Source of the DNA: Dehalococcoidia bacterium
Lineage (GTDB): Bacteria; Chloroflexota; Dehalococcoidia; Lucifugimonadales; Lucifugimonadaceae
Length of the DNA: 64,000 nt
NCBI GenBank assembly: GCA_022824185.1
Contig: JAJEAU010000019.1
Coordinates: 1-64,000, forward strand
Direction of reading: 5' to 3'
The notes under the pieces are model-generated. The model ran no database searches, was not told where the DNA came from, and saw only the letters and a list, made by a program, of their open reading frames with translations. This document shows positions 15,657 through 24,286 of the stretch, piece by piece. How positions within the stretch are numbered: the stretch's first letter is position 1; every line of letters starts with the position of its first letter. The translations under genes were made by a program, and so were the position numbers.

Positions 15657-16631
15657 TCAAGCTGTGTTGGGTTGGTCGGAGGTTAGGTTTGCGAACGACT
15701 TCTTGATTCGGTCGGCTGCTTCGTCGAGCGCAGACTCAGCAGCGTTTATGTGTCCGGGTTGGCAGTTGAAACCATGCAGAACTCCCTCATACCGGGTCAA
15801 TCTGGTATCTACTCCCGCGTTTTGGAGGTCTGCGGCGTAATCTTCGGCTTCATCGCGTAGAACATCACATTCGGCGACTATGACCGTCGCGTCAGGGAGA
15901 CCGCTTAAGTCGTCTGCCCTGATCGGAGACGCGTATGGGTGGGCACCGTCCCCGTTTGGACCGAGATAATTATCCCAAAACCACTCCATTCCCAACTTAG
16001 TCAAACCATAGCCGTCTGCGAACTCTTGGTACGATTCACGTTCGAAGTTGTGGTCGATTACGGGACAGAACAGGACTTGGTGAGCGATCTTGGGTGTTCC
16101 TCTGTCCCGTGCCATCTGAGAGACGGCGGCGGAGAGGTTGCCGCCAGCAGAGGTTCCTGCCACGGCCATGATGGAGGGATCGCCTCCGAATTCCTGCGCG
16201 TTGTCCAAGGCCCACAATGATGCGGCATAGCAATCGTCGGCCGCCCCGGGGAAACGCGTCTCGGGTGCCAGACGGTATTGGACCGAAATCGCGATCGCGC
16301 CGACGCGATTTGCCAAACCGCGGGAGGTTGGTCCTTCCAGCTCGAAACTGCGAATTGTCCAACCTCCGCCGTGGAAGACCATCACCACCGGGTAGGGTGG
16401 CTCCCCGCTGTCGGGGATGTAGATCCGGAGCGGGACATCTCCGCCTGGTCCTTGGAACTTCCGGCGGATTACTTTTCGGACGGGTTCAATCGCCGGTGGC
16501 ATGACTTTGCCGCGCCGATCGGACGCAGCACGCAGTTCTTCGGGTGAGCATTCGCCGAACGCTGGCATTTCCAGCGTGGCAGATTTTTCCATGAAGTCGA
16601 CGGTGTCGGGGGTTAGGCGCGGATCATTCAT
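15657..16631 (-). CDS. alpha/beta hydrolase, hormone-sensitive-lipase-type esterase
   Basis: A 324-aa carboxylesterase. The oxyanion-hole motif HGGGW is at residues 87-91, the nucleophile is S161 in GTSAGGN, and D256 and H286 (in LHGFNC) complete the triad. Length and motif order match the HSL (family IV) esterases, which cleave short acyl esters. GAGGAG lies just before the ATG. It is downstream of, and in the same direction as, a D-2-hydroxyacid dehydrogenase, 44 bases away, so they are probably cotranscribed. Confidence 0.9.
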   Translation of the reverse strand: MNDPRLTPDTVDFMEKSATLEMPAFGECSPEELRAASDRRGKVMPPAIEPVRKVIRRKFQGPGGDVPLRIYIPDSGEPPYPVVMVFHGGGWTIRSFELEGPTSRGLANRVGAIAISVQYRLAPETRFPGAADDCYAASLWALDNAQEFGGDPSIMAVAGTSAGGNLSAAVSQMARDRGTPKIAHQVLFCPVIDHNFERESYQEFADGYGLTKLGMEWFWDNYLGPNGDGAHPYASPIRADDLSGLPDATVIVAECDVLRDEAEDYAADLQNAGVDTRLTRYEGVLHGFNCQPGHINAAESALDEAADRIKKSFANLTSDQPNTA

Positions 16632-16675
16632 GCTGTCTCCTCAAGGCTTGGTTGATATCCCTGTCGAGGCATTAA

Positions 16676-17656
16676 TCAATACCAGTTGTGTTTGTCGACC
16701 ACGTTGCGGAGCGGTTCCCCGGCCGCGAAGCGGCGCATATTGTCTGACACGACCTCGTATCGCCTTTCGCCGAGGTGCCGTCCTTCGTCGGCTGCGATGT
16801 GAGGTGTGAGGATTGTGTTTGGTGCGTCCCAGAGCGGGTGATCTGCGGGCAACGGTTCGATCTCGTAGACGTCGAGTCCTGCCCCACCGATGTCACCGTT
16901 CCGCAGAGCATCGTTCAGATCATCCAGCTTGGTCGTCAAACCTCTGCCGATGTTGATGAAGATCGCGGTGTCTTTCATCAACGCGAACTTGCTGGCGTCA
17001 AACATCCCTTCGGTCTGTGGGGTGTGAGGGATCGTCAAAACGACGAAATCACCCATAGACAGGACTTCGTCAAGTTCGCTTGGGTCGCGCATGTCGTCGA
17101 CGTAATCTCGTGCGCCGGGAGATTCCCATCGGGCGTCAACTCCGACTACGTTGCAACCGAGAGCTTTGCAAAGTCTCGCCGTTTCAGTGCCGATACCTCC
17201 CACGCCGACGATTACGACTGTGGATTCGGGAAGGAAGATGTTGTTGTACTGGTCGCCAAGGAGTTTCTGCCAGTTGCGGTCTCTCTGATGATCGCGATAT
17301 AGGTTGAGATGCTTCACGAACGAGAGCATCATAGCGACGATGTGGACAGATATGTGATCGTTGTAGATCTCTCGAAAGTTCGTGACTTGGACAGGGTGAG
17401 CAATCAACTCATCGAAGTAGTACCCGGCTGGGGGAGCGGCGGCAGGTGCCTGCAGCCATCGGAGATTTGGTGCGGCGGCGACCAACCTGGGATTCATGGT
17501 TCCGAACGCGGCGTCGGCGTCGGCTAGTTCAGCCGCCGCGGCGTCCTCGTCCGACGGGGCGACTAGGTTTGCGTCGGGGACTGAGTCCTGCAGTCTGGCC
17601 ACGAAATCGAGGTTGTGCTGGGAATTCGGGGGTAGGAATACCATCTTGAACGACAT
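16676..17656 (-). CDS. D-2-hydroxyacid dehydrogenase
   Basis: A 326-aa NAD(P)-dependent enzyme of the D-isomer hydroxyacid dehydrogenase family. The nucleotide-binding loop is GVGGIG (151-156), followed by D174 in VVGVDARW, which suggests NAD preference. Catalytic residues are R238 (NIGRG), E267 (EIEPLP) and H286 (TPHIA). Substrate is unknown; the family reduces 2-oxoacids such as glyoxylate or hydroxypyruvate. It precedes the esterase gene on the same strand. A 150-base gap separates it from the divergent PAC2 gene. Confidence 0.88.
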   Translation of the reverse strand: MSFKMVFLPPNSQHNLDFVARLQDSVPDANLVAPSDEDAAAAELADADAAFGTMNPRLVAAAPNLRWLQAPAAAPPAGYYFDELIAHPVQVTNFREIYNDHISVHIVAMMLSFVKHLNLYRDHQRDRNWQKLLGDQYNNIFLPESTVVIVGVGGIGTETARLCKALGCNVVGVDARWESPGARDYVDDMRDPSELDEVLSMGDFVVLTIPHTPQTEGMFDASKFALMKDTAIFINIGRGLTTKLDDLNDALRNGDIGGAGLDVYEIEPLPADHPLWDAPNTILTPHIAADEGRHLGERRYEVVSDNMRRFAAGEPLRNVVDKHNWY

Positions 17657-17806
17657 CTGCGCGCTTCACCTCTACGATTTAAGGGTCGTCGATGCTCCCG
17701 GCGGTTATCCCAACTCAGGGTTGCGGGAGCGGATTTCACTTACGCAATGATATAGAGCGACGAAAAGACGATTGCGATAACCTTTTACGCAAGACCGACA
17801 CGGTTC

Positions 17807-18775
17807 TTGGCAGTATTGCCAGCGGTGAAGTTGGTCGGTTCTATCGGTTACGAGTGGATTAGGAACGATCCGTTGCAGATACGTGACTTCGAAATCAACG
17901 CTGACCCGGCGTCATTCGATTCTCCCCACTGCATTGTGACGTTGCGGCCTTGGGTGAACGTGGGCAACGTGGGAAGGATCGTTGTAAATCGACTGGGTCG
18001 AATCTACGACGCGAAGAAGATTGGTCAACTTGCGCACCCTGGAAAGTTCTACGACCACACTCGTTACCGTCCGAGGATACGGATGAGGCGCGGAGAACGG
18101 ACCTTCCGGATTCCCAACACCGAAGTCACTGCGGCAAGGGTGCCGGGTGGCCAAGATCTGATTTTCATCAAAATGCTTGAGCCCCACGCCTGGGCAGAAG
18201 ATTTCAATGAGTCGATCTTGGAGCTGGTGCAGGCATTCAATGTCGAACGGTATGTTCTGGTCGGGTCGATGTACGATTCCGTGCCTCACACGAGGCCCTT
18301 GAAGGTGACAGGATCGGCTCGAGGTTGGAATCCACCTAGCCAGTTCAAACATGGGGTCCGACTCGGCCGAAGTCGCTACGAAGGTCCGACGTCGATGGTC
18401 TCGCAACTGACCGAGTTGGCAAGGACGCAACTGGGGCTCCAAACTCTGTCGATGATCGTTCACCTTCCGCTTTACTTGAAGCTCGACAACGACTACGTGG
18501 GGGCCTCGCGAGTGTTGTCAGTGTTGTCGGAGGTTTACGACGTTCCTACGGATCGCATGCCCGAGATCCGGATGGGCGAGACACAGTATTCCCAGGTTCA
18601 GATTTCGAGTTCAGATAACCCCCGTCTGGCGCAATTGGTCGCCAAGCTGGAGTTGGAATACGATGCGGAAGAGGCAGAACCGGTCGAGGAGGATGAGATC
18701 GAACTCTCGCCCGAATTAGAGGAGTTTTTGCAGGACCTATCCCGCGGTTGGGACGAGGAAGAAGGGCGAAGGTAA
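17807..18775 (+). CDS. PAC2 family protein
   Basis: A PAC2 (proteasome assembly chaperone 2-like) protein of about 320 aa. The segment LVQAFNVERYVLVGSMYDSVPHTRPLKVTGSA, the glycine-rich stretch after it and the MIVHLPLYLKLDNDYVGASRVLSVLSEVYDV part are typical. The C-terminal 40 residues are highly acidic (EEAEPVEEDEIELSPELEEF). The start is uncertain: the frame opens with TTG at 17807 and GTG at 17825 is equally possible; neither has a good ribosome binding site. Bacterial PAC2 proteins are common in Actinobacteria and Chloroflexota; their function is not settled. Confidence 0.75.
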   Translation: MAVLPAVKLVGSIGYEWIRNDPLQIRDFEINADPASFDSPHCIVTLRPWVNVGNVGRIVVNRLGRIYDAKKIGQLAHPGKFYDHTRYRPRIRMRRGERTFRIPNTEVTAARVPGGQDLIFIKMLEPHAWAEDFNESILELVQAFNVERYVLVGSMYDSVPHTRPLKVTGSARGWNPPSQFKHGVRLGRSRYEGPTSMVSQLTELARTQLGLQTLSMIVHLPLYLKLDNDYVGASRVLSVLSEVYDVPTDRMPEIRMGETQYSQVQISSSDNPRLAQLVAKLELEYDAEEAEPVEEDEIELSPELEEFLQDLSRGWDEEEGRR

Positions 18776-18828
18776 AGCGGGGCGCCGATCGGATTCACCG
18801 ATTGACGCCACGATGCTTTTCGGGCTGG

Positions 18829-19722
18829 TTAAAGTTCCCGCACTTCGACGCCGGCCAGATGTTCGACGTATCGAAGGATGCCGGAGTGGTCGTTCCTGCC
18901 GTCGCCCCCGACTACGAGTGAGGTCAATACCTGTTGAAGGTTCGAGGTGACCTGCAACGGAACGTTGAGCGCACGTGCGGTCTCCATGGCATTGTTGATG
19001 TCTTTGTAGTGAAGCTCGATCCGGAATCCGGGATCGAAGTTCCGGCTGATCATCATTGGTGCCTTGGCGTTCATGACGTTCGAACCTGCGAGGCCGCCTT
19101 GGATGGCTTCGAATACCGTTTGCGGGTTCACGCCAGCTGCCGTTGCCAAGACCAATGCTTCAGCCAAGGCGTGGATGTTGGCGCCGACACAGATTTGGTT
19201 TGCGAGTTTTGTCACGTTGCCAGCACCGTGATCACCGCACAGAACCGCCGACTTGCCGAGGACGTCGAATAGTGGCTTGGCTCGCTCGAAGTCTGCTGCG
19301 TTACCGCCAACCATGATCGCGAGGTCACCAGAGATGGCGAACGGTTCGCCGCCCGAGACTGGTGCGTCCAAGAAGTTGACGTTGCTCGCCGACAACCCTG
19401 CGCCGAGTTCCTGTGAGACGCCTGGTGCAATCGACGACATGTCGACAACGAGGTCGCCTTCAGAGGCACCTTCGACCACTCCATCGTCGCCCAATATGGC
19501 TTGTTTTGCCTGGGGGCCATCCTGAACCATCGTGATGATCAGATCGGTTTTTTCCGCAACATCGGCGCAAGAGCTGCCAGCGGTCGCTCCCGCCTCGACC
19601 ATTTCCTCGATCGGGTCAGGGAAGACGTCGTAAACGGTCACGTCGTATCCCGCGTTTATCAGGTTCTTGGCCATGGGTTTACCCATGATCCCAAGACCTA
19701 TGAATCCGATCTTTTCTGCCAT
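18829..19722 (-). CDS. NAD(P)-dependent 3-hydroxyisobutyrate / tartronate semialdehyde dehydrogenase family
   Basis: A 297-aa beta-hydroxyacid dehydrogenase. The N-terminal Rossmann motif IGFIGLGIMGKPMAKNL is at residues 5-21, the substrate-binding segment DAPVSGGEPFA is near 120, and catalytic K172 lies in GAGNVTKLANQ. Family members reduce tartronate semialdehyde or oxidise 3-hydroxyisobutyrate; I cannot choose. The open frame extends to 19788, but AGGAG 8 bases before the ATG at 19722 and the alignment to MAEKIGFIG support the shorter start. Confidence 0.88.
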   Translation of the reverse strand: MAEKIGFIGLGIMGKPMAKNLINAGYDVTVYDVFPDPIEEMVEAGATAGSSCADVAEKTDLIITMVQDGPQAKQAILGDDGVVEGASEGDLVVDMSSIAPGVSQELGAGLSASNVNFLDAPVSGGEPFAISGDLAIMVGGNAADFERAKPLFDVLGKSAVLCGDHGAGNVTKLANQICVGANIHALAEALVLATAAGVNPQTVFEAIQGGLAGSNVMNAKAPMMISRNFDPGFRIELHYKDINNAMETARALNVPLQVTSNLQQVLTSLVVGGDGRNDHSGILRYVEHLAGVEVREL

Positions 19723-19838
19723 GTCGCTTCTCCTGTGAAAGTCGGCGTAAGTGTTCGTCGCCCGATATCTGCGTTTCGGCCGATTCATGCGTCGTACCAG
19801 CCTAAGATGGTAAAACCACGTCGGATTGCAGCGCGCCT

Positions 19839-20624
19839 CTAGTCGTCATCCTTCCAGAACCGCTCTTCCTCGAAGTGATAGTCGGTGTCGACGTAACGGG
19901 CTTTGACGTCTTCGATCATCCCAGGGTGACCACAGGCGTAGATCACGGTTTCCGAGGGATCTAGGTTGCGTTCGTTGACGAAGCCTTCGACCAACGTGTT
20001 AATTCGACCCTTGGGACCTGACCAGTCGTTGTTCCGATCCTCTTCTGGCCTGCTGACCGAGGGATAGAACTCGATGTTCTCGTGTGCCTGGGCAAGGTGC
20101 ATAAGTTCATCGTCGTACCCGAACTCGTCCAGATAGCTGGCGCCTTCAAGGACGAAGAACCTGTAGTCTTTCCTCGCTATCGGGGAGTCTGCATTCCATT
20201 CGGGATCGTTCAGGAATTTCCTGAGGATGGAGACGTATGGTGCGACGCCAGTGACGGTTCCGACCATCACGTGGTTCTTGAACTCTGGCTTGAAGACGAA
20301 AATGCCCTTGGCTCGTGGCCGCAAAGTGAGTTCCGTGCCGACCGACAGGTCGAAGAGAACCGGCGTCAGGTTACCGTCGGGCGGAGGCACCAACTCGACG
20401 AACAACTCAATCTCTGGTTCGTCGGGTGACGAAACGATCGAATATGGTCGCTCAATGCCTTCTGCACCGATCGTGCAGTATTGGCCGGGTTTGAACGAGA
20501 ATGGCTGCGCGGGTTTCAACCAGATCTTCCATAGATCCTCGGTCAAATCTTCCCTCCGAGTGATCTCGCACGTCGTAAACCTGCCCCTAATCGTGGGTTT
20601 GTCAGTCGCGTTCTGCTGTGTCAT
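19839..20624 (-). CDS. ferredoxin/flavodoxin--NADP+ reductase-like protein
   Basis: A 261-aa FAD- and NAD(P)-binding oxidoreductase. The FAD-binding motif RPYSIVSSP follows KPGQYCTIG, and VGTVTGVAPYVSILR is the NADP pyrophosphate loop. The C-terminal half has YACGHPGMIEDVKARY, the usual cofactor-binding loop of the Fpr type. Such enzymes move electrons between NADPH and ferredoxin or flavodoxin, or act as oxygenase reductases. It is divergent from the malic enzyme gene, with about 180 bases between, which should contain promoters for both. Confidence 0.85.
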   Translation of the reverse strand: MTQQNATDKPTIRGRFTTCEITRREDLTEDLWKIWLKPAQPFSFKPGQYCTIGAEGIERPYSIVSSPDEPEIELFVELVPPPDGNLTPVLFDLSVGTELTLRPRAKGIFVFKPEFKNHVMVGTVTGVAPYVSILRKFLNDPEWNADSPIARKDYRFFVLEGASYLDEFGYDDELMHLAQAHENIEFYPSVSRPEEDRNNDWSGPKGRINTLVEGFVNERNLDPSETVIYACGHPGMIEDVKARYVDTDYHFEEERFWKDDD

Positions 20625-20807
20625 GTCTGCTTTCGGGTCAAAAGTATTGCGTGAAACAGGTTACAACAATGTTTAGTTGCGACTTGCTTTGGGAAGCCTC
20701 GACTGGCTGGTGATACCATGATTTCACGATTTCGCCGATGATCAAACAGTCTACGAGTTCACCGCGAAATCACTCGTTACCAGTCGTAACTGATCAGGGA
20801 GACCGAA

Positions 20808-22262
20808 ATGGCAGGACCGACTCCTGGAGTTGCATACAGCATCACTATTCGAGCCGAATACCCGAACCGTCCGGGCATGTTGGGATTGATCACGTCGGCC
20901 ATCGGCAGATGTGGTGGCGACGCTGCCGCTATCGACGTCGTATCCGCCAACGGTGGGAGGATGATCCGGGACTTCACGATCAATACCTCAGGCGAAGGTC
21001 ATTCGCAAAATGTCATAGACACCATCGAAGAGATCGAAGACGTGACCGTCAACAGCGTCTCCGATGCAACATTCCTGATGCACGTCGGCGGGAAGATCGA
21101 GATGCGGTCGACTGTTCCAGTGTCCACTCGCGACGACATGTCGAAGGCGTATACGCCGGGCGTCGGACGCGTCTGCATGGCCATCCACGAAGATCCCGAC
21201 GCGGTGTGGGCTTTGACGGGCAAGGGGCGGACAGTCGCGGTTGTCACGGATGGCTCTGCGGTGCTTGGTCTTGGCGACATCGGCGCTGCTGCTGCCCTAC
21301 CGGTCATGGAGGGGAAAGCGTTGTTGTTCAAAGAGTTTGGACGCGTGGACGCGTGGCCGATCTGCGTCGATACGAAAGATCCCGATGAGATCGTCAGAAT
21401 CGTGACCGCTATAGCGCCCGGTTTCGGAGGCATCAATCTTGAAGACATCAGCGCCCCGCGGTGTTTTCAGATTGAAGATCAACTGAAAGAACGTCTCGAC
21501 ATTCCCATCTTTCATGACGATCAACACGGTACCGCTGTAGTTGTGCTCGCGGGATTGATCAACGCATTGAAGTTAGTGGGGAAGACACCCGAATCGCTGA
21601 AAACTGTGGTTTTGGGGGCTGGTGCCTCAGGAACTGCGTGCACCAAGATCCTGCTGTCGTATGGGGTCAAAGACATCGTCGGTTTCGACCGGACTGGCGC
21701 ATTGTCTCGAGACCGCGATTACGAGGGCAATGTGATGAAGCAGTGGTTCGCGGACAACACCAACCCGCGCAACGTCAACGGCACCTTGACCGAGTGCATT
21801 AAGGGAGCTGATTTCATCCTCGGATTAGCCGGACCGGATCTGTTGACGCGCGAGCAGGTGGCGACTGCGGCCGACAACGCGATTGTGTTTGCCCTTTCGA
21901 ACCCGAACCCTGAGATTTGGCCCGAGAACATCCCCGACAACGTCGCCATCATGGCCACCGGGCGAACTGACTATCCCAACCAGATCAATAACTCCCTCTG
22001 CTTCCCCGGATTGTTCCGCGGCGTGCTTGATGTTCGAGCATCCGACATCACTGAGGAGATGAAGATCGCCGGCGCTCAGGCGATAGCAGAAGTAATTCCT
22101 GACGAACATTTGGGCCCGGATTTCATCATCCCGAGCGTGTTTGACAGGAACGTAGCCCGCAACGTTGCGCAACGGGTGGCAATTGCAGCGCAAGACAGCG
22201 GGGTCGCACGACGACGACGCAGGCAGACGGACGAGGTCTACGCAACGATGCGATCGCGTTAG
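20808..22262 (+). CDS. NAD(P)-dependent malic enzyme with N-terminal ACT domain
   Basis: A 484-aa enzyme that would oxidatively decarboxylate malate to pyruvate. Residues about 8-85 form an ACT regulatory domain (SITIRAEYPNRPGMLGLITSAI). The malic core shows YTPGVGRVC with the catalytic tyrosine, TDGSAVLGLGDIGA, LEDISAPRCFQIE, FHDDQHGTA and the nucleotide loop VLGAGASGTACTKILL. The ACT domain implies allosteric control by an amino acid or another small ligand. GGGAGACC precedes the ATG. It is followed 37 bases later by an FAD oxidoreductase. Confidence 0.92.
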   Translation: MAGPTPGVAYSITIRAEYPNRPGMLGLITSAIGRCGGDAAAIDVVSANGGRMIRDFTINTSGEGHSQNVIDTIEEIEDVTVNSVSDATFLMHVGGKIEMRSTVPVSTRDDMSKAYTPGVGRVCMAIHEDPDAVWALTGKGRTVAVVTDGSAVLGLGDIGAAAALPVMEGKALLFKEFGRVDAWPICVDTKDPDEIVRIVTAIAPGFGGINLEDISAPRCFQIEDQLKERLDIPIFHDDQHGTAVVVLAGLINALKLVGKTPESLKTVVLGAGASGTACTKILLSYGVKDIVGFDRTGALSRDRDYEGNVMKQWFADNTNPRNVNGTLTECIKGADFILGLAGPDLLTREQVATAADNAIVFALSNPNPEIWPENIPDNVAIMATGRTDYPNQINNSLCFPGLFRGVLDVRASDITEEMKIAGAQAIAEVIPDEHLGPDFIIPSVFDRNVARNVAQRVAIAAQDSGVARRRRRQTDEVYATMRSR

Positions 22263-22298
22263 TGTTGAATTGAGACGCTACCAACTAGATCTCGAGAC

Positions 22299-23441
22299 AT
22301 GAATTACGACGCGATTGTGATTGGCGGGGGCATCAGTGGATGTGCTACCGCTTACTTTCTTTCCGCCGCAGGGCACAGCGTAGCACTTGTCGAAAAAGAT
22401 TCGCCCGCAGCGCATGCTTCAGGATTTGCGTTTGGGTCTTTGCATACGCGATTTCAACCTCCAGCTTCGAGTCCGTTGATCGAGCAAGCAAGAGCTGATG
22501 GCATCGATATTCATCACGAGCTGGCGAAATCGCTACCGGAAGAATCTGGAATCGACTATCACTTCCACGAAAAAGCGGGTTTGGTGCTTGCCTTCGACGA
22601 ATCAGAGGTGGCACAGATTAAACCGTCTGGCGTCGCCGCGTTCAAAAGAGATCAGTGGCCTGAAGATCGTCCCGATGTCAGATGGCTCGCGTACGGCGAG
22701 TTGAGCCACATCGAGGCTCGGATTTCAACTGACGTGATCGGTGCCCTTTATCTCGGCGGTATGACTGAGATCGCACCAGACGAGTTCACACAAGCACTGT
22801 GGGTTGCCGCGGAACGAAACGGCGCAGTCATGGTGAACGCTGAGGTCGAGGAAGTCATTGTCGTGGGCGGCGCAGTGACCGGTGTCGCAACCAACGAAGG
22901 TGAAATCTCGTCCTCTTCGGTGGTTCTTGCTGCCGGTCCGTGGAGCGCATCGATTTTGAAGCGTGGCGACTCGACTTCTCACTTGAAACTGCCTGTATCG
23001 CCTTTGAAAGGCGAGATTCTGCGTTACGACTTGGGGGATGAGCCTCCGATGCCGGTTTCCCTGTGGTGGGGAACGGATTACGCGTCATCCAAACCGACCG
23101 GGTTCCTGCACGCTGGGACGACTCACACCGCTTCAGGATTCGACGAGGAGCCATCGAATGCGGGACGCGAGAAGATCCGTCGTTCTGCGGAACGAGCACT
23201 ACCGTTTTTGGCGAACATGGAGATAGCAACGCAAACTGCGTGTTTGAGACCAACTACCCCGGACGGATTGCCAATAGTTGGCGAAATTCCCGGCGCTCGC
23301 GGTTTGGTTGCAGCCACAGGGGCGGGGCCGATTGGAATCGAGTTGGGGCCTTTGATTGGGAAATTGGCTTCTGGATTCGCTACTGGTCAAAGCGAAAACG
23401 GATTGAAATATCGCGGATTCAGTCCGGCGCGATTCGCGTGA
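22299..23441 (+). CDS. FAD-dependent oxidoreductase, D-amino acid oxidase / glycine oxidase family
   Basis: A 380-aa DAO-family flavoenzyme. It begins with the FAD motif AIVIGGGISGCATAYFLSAAGHSVALVEKD. The C-terminal motif ACLRPTTPDGLPIVGEIPGARGLVAATGAGPIGIELGP is typical for amine or D-amino acid oxidation. Substrate is unknown. It shares the direction of the malic enzyme gene, 36 bases away. A leader region with a PyrR-type attenuator follows. Confidence 0.85.
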   Translation: MNYDAIVIGGGISGCATAYFLSAAGHSVALVEKDSPAAHASGFAFGSLHTRFQPPASSPLIEQARADGIDIHHELAKSLPEESGIDYHFHEKAGLVLAFDESEVAQIKPSGVAAFKRDQWPEDRPDVRWLAYGELSHIEARISTDVIGALYLGGMTEIAPDEFTQALWVAAERNGAVMVNAEVEEVIVVGGAVTGVATNEGEISSSSVVLAAGPWSASILKRGDSTSHLKLPVSPLKGEILRYDLGDEPPMPVSLWWGTDYASSKPTGFLHAGTTHTASGFDEEPSNAGREKIRRSAERALPFLANMEIATQTACLRPTTPDGLPIVGEIPGARGLVAATGAGPIGIELGPLIGKLASGFATGQSENGLKYRGFSPARFA

Positions 23442-23527
23442 TAGCATCGATTCTTAAAGCGAAGAACCAAAACATTACGGAGTGCCAATCCGCAAATCTC
23501 GGTAGGTACAACTACGGCCTTTAATTC

Positions 23528-23541
23528 AGTCCCGAGTGGCT
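23528..23541 (+). promoter_or_regulatory. PyrR binding site in the pyr leader RNA
   Basis: The sequence AGTCCCGAGTGGCT matches the PyrR RNA consensus A-R-U-C-C-N-G-N-G-A-G-G-Y-U at 13 of 14 positions. AG/CT and CC/GG pair around a 5-nt loop with a bulged T, as in the known anti-antiterminator, and CCTT/AAGG extends the stem below. It lies about 80 bases upstream of a terminator and pyrR. Confidence 0.8.
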
Positions 23542-23619
23542 GACAAGGTGCGAAATACTCGAAACTGGTGTGTTCATCGATGTCCGTGAACGGACACGAC
23601 GGAACCTGCAGACTTGAAG

Positions 23620-23654
23620 CGCCCTCGTCGGTCCATGACGAGGGCGTTTTATTT
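23620..23654 (+). terminator. attenuator terminator of the pyr operon
   Basis: A 10-bp perfect stem CGCCCTCGTC / GACGAGGGCG with a 7-nt loop, followed by TTTTATTT. It lies after the PyrR binding site and 36 bases before pyrR. When pyrimidines are plentiful, UMP-bound PyrR would favour this terminator; that mechanism is known for the family. A small hairpin TGTCCG-TGAA-CGGACA (23581-23596) sits between the two elements. Confidence 0.85.
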
Positions 23655-23689
23655 CGGCCCATGCCTCACCCAGCGAATGGCCGGTCTTG

Positions 23690-24286
23690 ATGAGCACTGA
23701 AGAATCGAATTTCGAGCGTGACCTGATGTCTGGCGCTGAGATGCGTCGGGCACTCGCTCGTATGGCTCACGAGATAATCGAGCGGAACCACGGCGCCCAC
23801 AATCTCGTTATCACTGGTATCCCGACACGGGGGAAACACCTAGCCGAACGCCTCGCGGATCTGATCGAGAGGTTCGAATCGGTACGGCCCGTCACGGCTT
23901 CGCTCAACCCATCGGATTTCCGCGATGATTCGTCCGTTCGGCACGCCAATGGTTCGAGCGGTGTGGCTCGTTCGAATGGTATGCCCGAAATTGACGTGAC
24001 GGGTTTGCGCGTCGTTGTGGCAGATGACGTGTTCCACACCGGACGGACAGCCCGGGCCGCCCTCGATGCGCTGATGCAGTCTGGCAGGCCAGCGTATGTC
24101 CACCTGGCAGTTCTGATAAACCGCGGTCACCGCGAATTGCCAATCAACCCTGATTTCGTCGGACGCCATGTACCGACATCCCGAGCGGAACGCGTTCACG
24201 TCCTTCTGAAAGAGGTTGACGGAGAGGACCGCGTAGCGTTAACCCGATCGAGTGTGGCAACCCAAAGTCTGGGCGTCGCCAAGTGA
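23690..24286 (+). CDS. pyrR: bifunctional pyr operon regulator / uracil phosphoribosyltransferase PyrR
   Basis: A 198-aa PyrR. The PRPP-binding motif is seen in RVVVADDVFHTGRTARAALDAL, and IPTRGKHLAERL is the phosphate loop. RGHRELPINPDFVGRHVPTSR is the diagnostic PyrR segment before the C-terminus. PyrR binds the leader RNA with UMP or UTP and has weak uracil phosphoribosyltransferase activity. It is the first gene of the operon, right behind its own target site. TTG at 23687 precedes the ATG at 23690; the ribosome binding site is weak, so either is possible. Confidence 0.92.
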   Translation: MSTEESNFERDLMSGAEMRRALARMAHEIIERNHGAHNLVITGIPTRGKHLAERLADLIERFESVRPVTASLNPSDFRDDSSVRHANGSSGVARSNGMPEIDVTGLRVVVADDVFHTGRTARAALDALMQSGRPAYVHLAVLINRGHRELPINPDFVGRHVPTSRAERVHVLLKEVDGEDRVALTRSSVATQSLGVAK

